Shown here piece after piece: positions 46,706 through 57,581 of a stretch of DNA of 64,000 nucleotides. Where the stretch lies: NCBI GenBank assembly GCA_029959085.1, contig JARWIR010000018.1, positions 3,224,001 through 3,288,000 of the forward strand. The letters run 5' to 3'. The position numbers and the translations under genes were made by a program. The notes below the pieces were generated by a model. That model was not told the DNA's origin, did no database searches, and worked only from the letters and a program-made list of their open reading frames with translations. The stretch's first letter is position 1. Each line of letters begins with the position of its first letter. This DNA comes from Nemophila menziesii (lineage: Eukaryota; Streptophyta; Magnoliopsida; Boraginales; Hydrophyllaceae).

Positions 46706-47067
46706 ACTGGCCGGTAGGCCGGTCAAACCACCGGCATGCTGGTGGGGAGACACAAGCTCACGGGATTGGTGGATTCGGGTTTATAGCCGAGGCGTGCAAA
46801 AGAAAGACCATGCGCACCCGTATGCCGCCCAGGGCACCGGTATACCGGCCAGAAGAAAAACACGAGGCCTCGGGTATCTTGACTCGGGTATTTTGACGGA
46901 GTGAAAAAAATCGACAAATGGCTCACCGGTATGCCGGACATTCCACCGGTATGCCGGCGTGACAACATGTGAGCACGGGTTTTAGGCTCGGGTTTCACTG
47001 CCGAGGCATGCATCGTTTGTTCATCTCCAGCACCGGTATGCCGCCGACCTGGGCGGTATGCCGGCCC
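46706..47067. promoter_or_regulatory. E2 paired-palindrome array (4 units)
   Basis: Cores start at 46711 and 46731, 46817 and 46837, 46924+2 and 46944+2, and 47033 and 47053. Each pair is exactly 20 bp apart, and pairs recur every 106-109 bp. Examples are CCGGTATGCCGG (46926 and 46946) and the perfect CCGGTATACCGG (46837-46848). This is the most regular of the arrays. Spacers contain CTCGGGTATTTTGACG and GAGCACGGGTTTT words that also occur in E4. Confidence 0.85.
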
Positions 47068-47167
47068 GAAGGTCGGTTTTGAAGTGTTTATTTCCTAATC
47101 CACATCTTACCTTATTATTATTATGAAACCCTAGCCTCCTTAATATGAATTTTTCAAACCCAAACCT

Positions 47168-47175
47168 TATAAATA
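47168..47175 (+). promoter_or_regulatory. TATA box of the putative E2 ORF3 promoter
   Basis: TATAAATA lies about 104 bp after the last palindrome and 267 bp before the ORF3 ATG. AAACCCTA (a telo-box word) lies at 47126-47133 between array and TATA. A CA-rich, leader-like stretch follows. Confidence 0.55.
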
Positions 47176-47441
47176 CACCTTGATACTTGATTAAACCTCC
47201 ACAACAGACACAACAACATCAATAATCATCTCCTCCATCTTCCATAAACACATATTCTTCATCAAATTCATCACACTACACCATTAAACATCACCAAGAT
47301 CATCAAGTTATCAAGAATTCTTCCAAGAATGATCAAGAAACCTTCTTCTATCATCAAATCCAAGCAAGAAACTCAAGCCACACCAATCTTTCTTAACTCT
47401 AATCCATCCTTGGTGTAACTTGAGTTGTCTGTCAATCAAGC

Positions 47442-47510
47442 ATGACAAACAGAACAGATGCTATGGATTATTAGAGGAAGTTTTCTATCCTAGGGAAGAA
47501 CAAAAATTTG
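47442..47510 (+). pseudogene. E2 ORF3, first part
   Basis: It starts MTNRTDAMDY, the conserved start. It has an in-frame TAG at 47472-47474 and is cut by E4 after codons for NKNL. The frame resumes exactly at 60438. Confidence 0.8.
47506..47510. repeat. Target-site duplicate of E4, left
   Basis: ATTTG is repeated at 60433-60437. Both copies are part of E2 ORF3. Confidence 0.94.
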
Positions 47511-48920
47511 TGGTGTCGCCTAGGGTGTTATACGAATGGGTAAATAATAACGAGTAAGAAGTAATTAATTAAAAGACAGGAAATAAAAGGAATAAATTCG
47601 AGATTAATGATTAAACTAATGAAAATAAAAGACAGCAAACTAAAATATAAGAAATATGAGATGAGAAGTATAGCTTAGGTTTTGCTAGTATGCACTAATC
47701 CTTCTAATTCTTTCTATCAAATCTAGTTAATAAGGGAGATTATTAGCTCTTAGATACTTAGTCAAGATTCTAAATTCCCATACCTTAGACCTGGAGAGCG
47801 ACTAAGGGGGCTACAGACACATCATGAGGCAGCCTAAACCCAGGGTTATCAAGTGCTACCAAGGCCATAAGCAATTCAATTCCAAACATGATGATAGTGG
47901 TTTAAATATACCCTAACGACTATCTAGTTAGAATTAGTGTTGTCAAGACCAATAATATCGACACTAGACGTTATGTGGTGTTTCAATAATTAGACACCTA
48001 GTTAAGGTGAACATCTAACTACTATTAAGAAAGCCTAAAGTGATCAGTTCTAGGACAGGCAATAATTCAAAACACATAAACAAATATATAAGTAAGAAGC
48101 TAATATCAGATTAAAACATATAATTCCCAAAGAAACTTAGATAGAAAGAAAATAGAATTCATAGATTACACATGATGCAAAACCCAAGCTATGGGAAAAT
48201 TAGTTCATACCTGAAGGAAATAAAAAGAAATAAAAGACTTCATCATGCACTCTACAATAATTCTGATGATAATAAGCCTAAAGACTAATTACTATGAGGC
48301 AAGGATAAGCAAGGATGATTTACAAGTGATATAGGGTGTATTTATAGGTGTATAGAAGCCCTAATTCGTTTTCTTTAAGGAGAAGGTAAGTAGTGGACTC
48401 CTAGCCCAACTCAATTTCGTAACCCTAAAATATGAAATCAGGCCCGTTTTTGTTTTGGCCCTAACAACTTCAGTTCTTATCCGTTTGACGCATAAGAGTA
48501 GTCGAAATTCATAGTCTCGGAAAGATCTTTAACTTTTCTCTTGACCGGTTCTCCAAATTCCCTACCGATTTTGAGATATAAGCTGATTTGTGGTCGTGGG
48601 TGGTGAAATTAAGATTTAAGGAAACTTTTCCTTTTCCATATTTTTAGCTTTTCTTTACTTATCACCAATTTCCATGCTAATATTCTTTCCTTATCTCTTA
48701 ATCTTTGACTTGGACTCTAATTAATCTCCATAATTATCTTTAACGCTTCACACTAAACAAATAATTAAACCCAATATGCTCTAAAAATAATAATTTACTA
48801 AATCAAGACTAGAAATAGGAAAGTGTGGTATTTCTCAAGAAAATCGACTAGAAAGATTTCTAAATCACTAAAAATGATGTCTCATCCTAATAATAATTCA
48901 TGACAAATGAGGAGACATCA
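47511..48920 (-). repeat. E4 3' LTR
   Basis: On the plus strand it reads TGGTGTCGCCTAGGG...GGAGACATCA. The minus-strand TATAAATA is at 48339-48346. By eye it differs from the other LTR by a few percent. Confidence 0.92.
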
Positions 48921-48936
48921 AGACCCCCAACTCAAA
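48921..48936 (-). other. E4 polypurine tract
   Basis: The plus-strand AGACCCCCAACTCAAA is the complement of TTTGAGTTGGGGGTCT. Confidence 0.85.
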
Positions 48937-50331
48937 GTTGTATTGTCCCGATACAATAAAGATAAAAATAAAGGGAAGTCTCTAAATACACACCTAGTTA
49001 ATTTTTAACACAATGGGAAGAACATAGCAGAATATATAGAATAGACATAAATCAACTACTCAGAAAATTTCATGCAATAATATTTGTAAACTACATACAT
49101 TTACACTTCTCATATCCATAGTCATCATGGTTCGAATTCAAGATTAGATTAGTTTCGCAATGTAAGAAGGATCGGGACTTTACTCAGTTCACCAAGGAAG
49201 CTATAGATTGTTCATCAAACTTTACTAGTATCCAAAGATCCATTTAACTACTCTCTATTGGCTCAATCACTTCTCGATTACATAGCAAAGAATCAAAAGG
49301 TCTTTAAGGTTGTAATTTAGGCTTAGGGACGGTATGATAGTATATTTGGATAATTTAGAGTGAGCTTTTGGCTCTCTCCTCACTAGCCATCAACGAATTA
49401 CCCTAGAGCTTGAGTTACTCTCATAAAACGTTTCTCACTCAACCCAATGAATTCTTGATGCACAAAGTAGCATCCCCAATAACCGAATTAAAGCATAAGA
49501 TTTTCACATAAATATTCCTCTTTGCCGGTCCGAATATATATATTCTTTTCAAATCAATTTTTTTTTCTTTTGTAAAGCTATGACTCTCTTTTTAATGTTC
49601 GAGATATCACACTATTTTTTTTTCAATGTTATGCCTTTTCATAACTTTAGCTCGTAGCTTCTTTTTCATTCACTATTACCCCGTCAAATGGTTACAGTAT
49701 AAACCAGTGAATCATCACCAATATAATAACAGAGCACCATTAATAAGCTCAAAAATCCCAACCCAAAATCAATTCCCATAATGGTGGACCTACCGCCCCA
49801 AACTCAAGCTCTAAAACAATTGTCTATGCATCGCGATTCGAGTGCGGGTCATATGGAAAAGTCCTATAATCTAAAGGAATATGTCTTATAATGTGGCTAA
49901 ATAAAAAGCTTTAGAAAGGCTAGAAGGGGCTGAGAAGGATATAACATATTAAATCAAATAACAGGGTGAGAAGGTATAAAAAGGCTTCAAGTGGCTTCAA
50001 TATGAAAGAACTGCCTTAATCATTTTCTACACCATGCAATTTCGTTATTTTCTTACCTTTAGCACTTTCATCAAATGGGTTTGTCAACTAGCTTGGATCT
50101 CACGGCCTACACACTACTCAAGGTTCCCTGAGATTGAACATACTTTCTATCGCATTGCTTACTAATCTTTTCTTTACTATCAATGTGTGTTTCCTGCAAA
50201 TACTCAAAGCATACAAAATAAAATAGCTCATGAACATACTACTTACTATCATCAATTTCACTGAGCTTATGCTTTCAAGCTATTAAACACACTATATATC
50301 TAATTCCCATGTATCAAAAAAAATTTAATAT
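48937..50331 (-). other. E4 3' noncoding region
   Basis: No gene is present. The AGTGAGCTTTTGGCTCTCTCC block (49351 on), CTTTGCCGG at 49520-49528 with a degenerate partner CCGTCAAAT near 49681, and a CGCCCCAAACTCAAG PPT-like motif near 49795 correspond to E0-E3. Confidence 0.6.
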
Positions 50332-50395
50332 TTACCTAAAAACAGAAAAAAATGGAGATGAGAGACAACAAATCCCCACACCCCAACTAAAAAAT

Positions 50396-50415
50396 GAGCC
50401 GTGTCCCCACGACTC
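50396..50415 (-). other. E4 conserved hairpin after ORF3
   Basis: GAGCCGTGTCCCCACGACTC has the same stem-loop as E1-E3 with one mismatch. A PPT-like CACCCCAACTAAAAA lies just left of it (50378-50394). Confidence 0.72.
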
Positions 50416-50566
50416 GAAAAAGAAATTAAAATTAGCAGATAAAGCATTTACAGAAATGGTAAGGAAGACAGAGAACATACTCTCGAGGCTATTGTCTCGC
50501 ACGACATCCAAGATAGGATTTGCTTGATCTTTCATTAATTGCTCAAGGAGTGTCATGATGTGCACT

Positions 50567-52077
50567 TGGTACGGCCTAGGGTGTGATAAAAAGATATAAT
50601 AATTAGATGCAAATAAACATCCTAAAGTTAGCACGGTTCTGCAAGTATACAGATCGTATGCAAGTTTTAGAAAATAAGTAAGATTCGTTCCGCAGAGACT
50701 ACAATAGTTAGGGGAATCTTATGCAATAATCAAGTGCAGATAATTAAAGTGAGAACAAATAAAACGCGGAAATAGTGAAGACAAATAGATATTTATTTGG
50801 CTTTCAATTGAACTAAATTAAACTACGAAAGTAAAGACATAAAATTAAACACGAAAGAAGAAGTAGTATGAGAATATAGCTTGAGTCAATAGCATGTAAT
50901 CCCCAATAGTTTTGCCATTCTAAACATGTAAGGGTGAATTATGTAGTATTTCAACAATCGGTTCCAATTGCGCTAGGTAGTTTTAAATAGGATTTACCTG
51001 TGTCAATAAGGGGTCCTAAGCAAACTGTTCCTGCAATTGGTAAATAGCAATATATACTAAACCATAATGATTATCTAGTTAGGTTTGATTAATCAGATCT
51101 AAACCAAATACTAGACGTTATGTGCTAAACATGTAATTAAACACCGTTGTCAATGGTGACCTAATTACTAGATGGTAATTCTATATGGGTGCACTCCACA
51201 AGAACACAGAATATAAATCCAAACACATAAACAGAGAATAAAAACTATAATTCAATTTTAAACATAAAATTCCCAAATTAGATAGATGTCAACCAAAACT
51301 AGGGTTCATACATATATGCTATCACTCAAGCTAAATAAATTTAGTTCATACTAATGCAAGAAAAGAAAGAAATTACAAATTCAAAGGTAGAAGAAGACAT
51401 TGTGATGAACAACTCCTTCCAGACTTCTTTTCTTGTGTTGTAAGCTTCCTCTTGGTTAAAGGTTTCACCAAGGATGATTTAAGAGTGTTAAGAGGCTGTA
51501 TTTATAGTGTATAGGTTGACCTAATTCGTTTTCTTGAAGGAAAAGGTAACTATGGGCTCCAAGCCCAACTCAAATTCGTAGCCCAAAAACATGCAATCAA
51601 CCCCATTTTTCTTTTGGTCCTAAAAGCTTCAATATTTCTCCGATTGATGCGTATGAGTATACCAAATTCATCGTCTCGGAAATATCTTCAACTTTGCTCT
51701 TGACCGTTTCTCCAAATTCCTCACCGTTCTTAATATATAAGCTGATTTATGGTCGTAGGTGCAGAAATTCAGATTTAAGGCAGGTTTTCCTTTTCCATGT
51801 TTTTAGCTTTTACTTCCCTATCTTCAATTTCCATGTTTATCTTCTTTCCTTTAGCTCTCTTTACCAACTTGGACTCTAATTAATTACCATATATCTATAA
51901 AGCTTCACACTAAATAAATAATTAAACCCAATATGCTCTAAAAATAATAAATAATTAATTCAAGACCCAAAATAGGAAAGTGTACTAAATCAAGCTAAAA
52001 TTGACCTATAAACTAATAAATACGCCTAAAATGATGTCTCAGAAATTGATTTTATTATCACAAATGAAGAGACATCA
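50567..52077 (-). mobile_element. Solo LTR 3 (1511 bp) inside E4 ORF3
   Basis: It reads TGGTACGGCC...GAGACATCA, with target duplicates GCACT at 50562-50566 and 52078-52082. The duplicated codons restore the ORF3 frame when one copy is removed. Confidence 0.92.
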
Positions 52078-53207
52078 GCACTTGATTAGCTTTGATTTGT
52101 GCCACATCGTTGGCTAAGGAAGTTTGAGCTTCTTTGAAATTGTTTAAACGCTCCTCCATCTTCTGTTGCCAACTTTGCTCCTTTTTTTCTTTTGAGACTT
52201 GCGTAGAACCTGCTCCTCTCAAGACTTTCCCGATCCAAGCATTATCAATAGTAATCTTCTTAAATTCAAGTTTCTCTTCTTCACCCAATATAACATTCAC
52301 GTTCGCACAAGACACGTGATCATAGTAGGATATTTAACATTATAAACTGATTTAGGAGAGACCGGAAATCGCATCACCTCCTCAAAGATCAACTATGCCA
52401 CTTCCACTTCTTCTTCTCTTAAAATACAATCCAAAAGTAGAGCGTTCTTCTTAGTCACATCCAAAGTTTGTGTGTTTCCAAAGACATTAGGAATAAGGAA
52501 ATTGTGCCAACTCTAGCATCTGGTTGAAGATATTTGTAAGGCCAAGGTGCCTTCAATTCTCCCTTATGTGATTGCACTTTCTCCATGTCTAAAACATGCT
52601 CATAAAGTAATTCCCAATCACAGATTTTTCGTTTAGCCACCGCTTCGCTATACTTGCATGGTCCAACCAATTTCTTAAACTGGAAGTGGTTTTTAATCTT
52701 TTTAACTGCGAAAGGAACTAACTTTCCTCTAATCGGAACACAACCTTCACTATATCGGCTAAAAAGGCCTAAACAGAAATCTAAAATTAGCTCATGACAT
52801 AAATCAGAACGTCTTACCATGAATGTAGACCAACCCAATCTTTCACCAAGCTCCAAGAATCTCTTATATTCTTCTGTACCAACTTCTTCATCGAATACTT
52901 TCGCATAAGCAAAAGGTAGTTCCTTTAAGTGTTTCTCCGCAGATGCTATCAAGGCCTTTGAAGCTTTCTCTTTATCTTTGGGTGTAGGACCTTTGAATGG
53001 AAGAGGTTGTGTTTTCTTCTTGGAATAGAGTGGAACCCTTTTTCCCATTGAATTAAACATAGCCGGCTTACCTCCCTTTTCATTATCGATTTTACCCTTG
53101 GTTTTGGAACTAGAACCTCTGTTACTTGATTTCTTCTCAATTGAACCCAATACCTTGCTTTTCTTCACCTCCCTCTTGTTAGAAAATGTTTCTGTTCTTT
53201 GAGTCAT

Positions 53208-53652
53208 CTCAATTAACCCCCAACTCAAAGCTGTAACAATCCTAAAAATTTGAACACTTGATTATAGGTTGAACAAGCTTAATTTGGTTTAGGAAAGGTG
53301 AATTGATGATGAATCTCTATGTGGGTAAGAGGAATTCTTGATGGATTGGTATGGATCTAAGAAATTGTAGGATGAATTTCGAAAATTTAAGCTTTCGATT
53401 CTTCAATTCAATATGTTTGGTGAGAATTGGGTGATTGAATCTCCTTTGTAATGATGTGGAGAGAAGATTTGTTGTGTTTCTATGATGATTGGGTAGTGTT
53501 TTGATGTTTGGGAAAGGTTTGATTGAGCTTCAATGGACTTGGGAGAGGTTTGGAGAAGAAAGAGAGGCTTAATGATTAAAAATTTCGGAATATACAGACC
53601 TCTTTCTCTTTTATAACCTAAAAACGAAGCTTTCTTCTCTCTCCAGCGGCGT
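53208..53652 (-). promoter_or_regulatory. E4 ORF3 leader with TATA box
   Basis: The minus-strand TATAAAA at 53609-53615 lies about 40 bp from the first palindrome and about 400 bp before the ORF3 ATG. A PPT-like TTTGAGTTGGGGGTTA precedes the ATG (53214-53229). Confidence 0.5.
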
Positions 53653-53914
53653 CGGGCGGCATACTAGCCATAAGGCACAGCATGCCGGTGCTGGAGCTCT
53701 TGGAATCCGAGTTACGTCAAAATACCCGAGACGAGGACTCGTGGGCACGGGTTTTTCTTTTGATCGGCATACCAACGATATCGCCCGGCATGCCGGTGCT
53801 GTTGATGATCGAATTTCAATGTATCCTGTCTTGTCCACGTGACGACACCTGTGGGAACGGTTTTTTTGACCTAAGTGGCATACCGGAGATGTAGCCCGGC
53901 AATACCGGTGCTGG
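53653..53914. promoter_or_regulatory. E4 paired-palindrome array, three units
   Basis: Cores start at 53656 (degenerate) and 53677, 53764 and 53785 (CCGGCATGCCGG, perfect), and 53875 and 53896. Each pair is 21 bp apart, and the period is 108-111 bp. The second member of each pair is followed by TGCTG. A solo LTR separates the fourth unit. Confidence 0.8.
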
Positions 53915-55710
53915 TGGTGTCTCCCTATTTGTTCTAATTATTAGCCCTCTGGAGACATCATTTTAGGTGAATTATTGACTTAGTAGCTAGACTTTCATGC
54001 ATAAATTTCCATATTACACTTTTCCCCCTTGGAATTTAACTATTTGCATTTTCTGAGCTTTTGTGCGTAAATGTGACTATTTTTGATGCAAAGTTAAATA
54101 TGTTCTTGAATTTCATGAAAGACCAATCCAAGGAGGAGAAGTGAGAATAAAGTCTTAGTGTATTTTAGAGTGTTAGGAATGATTTTTACTCGAGTTCCTA
54201 TTTTTAGAGTACACTTTCCTATTTCGTTTTCTTGATTTATTGATTTATTTATTTTAAGCATATGCGGTTTAATTATTTATTTAATGTGAAGCTTTAAAAG
54301 ATAAATGGTAATTTCTTAGAGACCAAGTCAAGATAAAGATTAAAGGAAAGAAGATTTACATGGAAATAAGAAGATTTAGGAAAGATTTATTCAAAGAAGG
54401 AAAAGATAAAGCTGCCTTGTGAATCTGAAATTCCAGCCACGTTTTAGAGATTAATTCATAATTAAATATTGACAAGGATTCTGGACGAATGGTCTGCACC
54501 AATAGAAAGAGCTTTCCAAGACAAGTGGTTTCATATATTGGAACTTCTCAAACGGATAAGTATTGAAAAAGATATGACCAAATCAAATCAGCTTATCTTT
54601 TTTAGAATTTAGGGTTACGAATTTAAGAGTCCTTGACTTGTCTTCCACTCCAAGTAAATTCGACCTAGAGGCTCATAACACCTATAAATACACCCCTTAG
54701 CCTCCTCTTTTACACACACTTCATATAATTATCAAAGAGGCTTAAGGATTCAAGTCAGAGCAAGCAGGAAGGAAGAAAGCTAGAGCTGGAGACTGTCTAT
54801 ATCTCCAATTCAAGCCAAACCCAACCTCTTCATTAGGTTTTATTTATTTCTTTCTGTAAAACATTATGTCTTTTAATTTCATAGTTTTAGTTTTATTTTC
54901 CATTATGAGCTAAACTTCTTAAGTGCTTGAGAATCGCTATATAGGTTGAACCTTAATTTATTTAATTGATGTTTTCTGATTTGGGATTTTTATAATTTAA
55001 TTCGAATTGAGTAATTTAGTATTGTTTGTTATCGTAAATTAATTTCGCTATATTTAATCTGATCAATTAGACATAGGTTTGAGTAATTAGGCTATTCACT
55101 TTGGTGGGGAGGTGATCATCTTGACGGGGGGGGGGGGTTTAATTACTGACATAGCTAATAAACGTAAGATAGAAATTATTGATCCTGACGGACTTAGTTA
55201 ATCTTATAGCCAATTGGGTAGAGAACCTGACATTCGAAGGTGGATTATGATCGCCCTGACGGGGTTTGTAACACCTGCGAATAGCTCCTAAGTCCACCCT
55301 GACGGGGGTTAGGAGAATCTAGAATCCCAACTACTACTAGTTACTAATTTGTCCCTTAGAAGAAGCATTGATTAAGTTTATTTTGGTGAAACCTAGCGTG
55401 ACTCAAGTACTACTCTCTCATATTTTAGTCTCTTCATATTTAATTTCTTGCATTAGTTTAATTTTAGTTTAATATTTACTTTAATTGCACTTTAGTCCTT
55501 TAATCAAAAATCAAATAAAAATCTATTTTCTTTACTTTTAATTTTCATTCAAGCAACTATTTCCATTTATTGCATAACACTTTAATCATACCTAATCCGT
55601 CCCTGAGATCGAAATCCCGTTTACCAGATATTACTTGGACGACCCGTACACTTGCGGTACGTGTCTTGCCTTTTTAGGTGTGTTTATTTAGAACACACTA
55701 GGAGACACCA
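53915..55710 (+). mobile_element. Solo LTR 2 (1796 bp) inside the E4 palindrome array
   Basis: It reads TGGTGTCTCC...GGAGACACCA, with GCTGG at 53910-53914 and 55711-55715. A TATA box, TATAAATA, lies at 54683-54690. It is of the same LTR family as solo LTR 1. An 11-G run (about 55126-55137) is present. Confidence 0.93.
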
Positions 55711-55821
55711 GCTGGCATCTCTCGAAAGCTAACCTTCTGTCTTGAACACGTGGCCTGACCCGTGGGCTCGGGTCTTTGCCCGCCGGCTTACCGGTGTTAA
55801 TGGCCGGCATGCCGGTGCTGG
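55711..55821. promoter_or_regulatory. E4 paired-palindrome array, fourth unit
   Basis: Cores start at 55783 (CCGGCTTACCGG) and 55804 (CCGGCATGCCGG, perfect), 21 bp apart. After removal of the solo LTR the unit lies about 107 bp from the third. Confidence 0.8.
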
Positions 55822-56100
55822 CATCTGAATATTCCAAAATATTTCGTTTTTCTTCCTCAACTCGATTTCTCTAACACCTAAACATCAAAAACACTAATAC
55901 CTTTCTCAAATATGCAATATCAGCTAAAACAACTAAACTAAACACAAACTAAAAACATAAAAAGCATAAAAACATAAAAAATTTGCGGGTTGTCTCCCGT
56001 ACAACACTTTCATTTAACGTCTTTTAAAGATAGATGCTTTACCTCTATCAAGATTTGCGAGTATAGCCTCCCCAACAACGAGTTAGGCTATGAACGTCAA
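55822..56100 (-). other. E4 spacer after the integrase remnant
   Basis: This A-rich noncoding stretch has no feature beyond a degenerate PPT-like word near 55857. Confidence 0.4.
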
Positions 56101-56310
56101 CTAATCTGCGCTTGTTCCCTTTTTGGGTCGGATTTCTATCACCTTGGTTGAAACAACCTTAGTGACGATGAATGGTCCCATCCACGAGTCTTTGTAATTT
56201 CGTGGCCTATTTTCGCATTTGTGAGCTTTCCATAGAACTTCATGGCCAACCCCAAACTCAATGTTTGGCTCAGTATCCACAGTTTTATATGGATTTTCTC
56301 TGTAGGGACT
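56101..56310 (-). pseudogene. E4 integrase C-terminal remnant
   Basis: On the minus strand the frame reads from SPYRENPYKTVDTE through VGHEVLWKAHKCENRP and [19 protein letters not shown] to a TAG at 56101-56103. GPFIVTKV matches the integrase tail of E1-E3 ([12 protein letters not shown]). The catalytic core upstream is missing. Confidence 0.72.
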
Positions 56311-57047
56311 TTGTGATGTGAAAGGTTGTGGATGACAGGAACGATGGGATCTAACTTCCTTGGTTTCTTACCCAAGACATAGAAGGTCTCGGATATGTTC
56401 TTAGCATGAAGGGTAATGGTCCCTTCTTGGAAGTTGATGACACTTTGATTTGTGGCCATGAAAGGCCGTCCAAGTATGATTGGAACCTGCTTATCTGCAT
56501 CGAACTCAAGTATAACAAAGTCAGTAGGGATAGCGATACTACCTGCTCGGACTAGGATGTCCTCCACTGTTCCCCATGTCTTGGTAACTGAGTTGTCAGC
56601 AAACTGCAACTTCACTGGAGCTTTCTATGATTTCTGAAGTCCAAGTCTCTCGAACAAGGACTTAGGCATAAGATTCACACCCGGACCCACATCGTACATA
56701 TCTTTCACCTTGAGCATACCATTTATTTGAATAGGAAGGTTAAATCTACCCGGATCCTTGAGCTTTAATGGTAACTCTCTTTCACTTCTTCTTGAGACTC
56801 TCAAGTTCTCCCTCTTTGCTTCTACACTTGCTTCTTTCTCAGGAATAACTTGCGTAAGAACTTGTTGTGGTGTAAGCCCTTTCTTCGCAATCTCAAGCAT
56901 TTTGGCGTTGATATTTTCAGGAGTGTACGCCTCTATAAATATCTTGAGTTCAGTGTCATCCTTCGGATTTGCATCAGGACTAGTTGATGACACTGTTTGA
57001 GCAACTAGTGGCGATTCCACCTTCTCTTCTTCTTTCTCTTCTTGCAC
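56311..57047 (-). pseudogene. E4 aspartic protease
   Basis: It contains PLKLKDPGRFNLPIQI, then MYDVGPGVNLMPKSLFERLG in place of the usual DLGAS. After a TAG at 56625-56627 come LQFADNSVTKTWGTVEDILV and VPIILGRPFMATNQSVINF. The catalytic Asp-Thr/Ser-Gly-like triplet is D-V-G, with Pro after it. It fuses to the integrase tail near 56310-56340, which marks the pol deletion. Confidence 0.8.
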
Positions 57048-57529
57048 AACAGGTGCAACTTCAACTTCAACTCTTGTATCCTCCTTTGAGGTTTCTTCCT
57101 CTTTCTCTTTACTAGCTCATCTTGAAACTCAATTACCGATCTAATCTCTTCTTGCATATCCTTCAGAAGCTGTATAAATTCGGATTTTTCTGAATCTTCC
57201 TCCACATCACTCTCAGAACAGTTAGAGTCCACGGGGCTAGACTTTTTTGGTTCTTCTTCGGTACTCGGAACCTCCACGGCACTAACGGCAGCATGTGGTG
57301 CTTCCTTCTTGTCTTCAATCTCAAGGCAAATAGCCTTACAAGCTTCGAACTCAACATTATGATCACCTCCTTCGATAGCCTTCAATTCTTTTTGTTCCAT
57401 AATTCTTGTCAAAACTTTGTTCATCTGTTCTACTTGAGTACCTAAAATCTGAATTGAAGCTTCTTGTTCTCGTAACTTCTTGCTCTGGGAATGCATATTA
57501 GTGGTCATAAGATCCATGAACTTTGTCAA
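57005..57529 (-). pseudogene. E4 gag C-terminal linker
   Basis: It starts MTKFMDLMTTNMHSQSKKLR with heptad-like spacing and continues as Glu/Lys/Ser-rich sequence. It overlaps the protease frame by 43 nt through a frameshift near 57110. It is preceded by a TAA at 57530. Confidence 0.7.
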
Positions 57530-57581
57530 TTATTGATTATCCATAGCTCCCTCTTGAAGATAATGTGGTAAAGCTTCTAAG

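Larger units (their letters stand above)
50332..53207 (-). pseudogene. E4 ORF3, split by a solo LTR and frameshifted
   Basis: It starts MTQRTETFSN at 53207. The N-terminus is Lys/Ser-rich. Then come YAKVFDEEVGTEEYKRFLEL, LGWSTFMVRRSDLCHELILD and KLVPFAVKKIKNHF, which align with the ORF3 domain of E3 in order and spacing. A frameshift near 52510 leads to a short frame ending at TGA 52455. The proper frame continues through KIKANQV-like codons (VAQIKANQV) to the solo LTR at 52077 and resumes at 50561 (HIMTLLEQLMKDQANPI). Sequence downstream reads into the hairpin region, so the true stop is uncertain. Confidence 0.78.
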
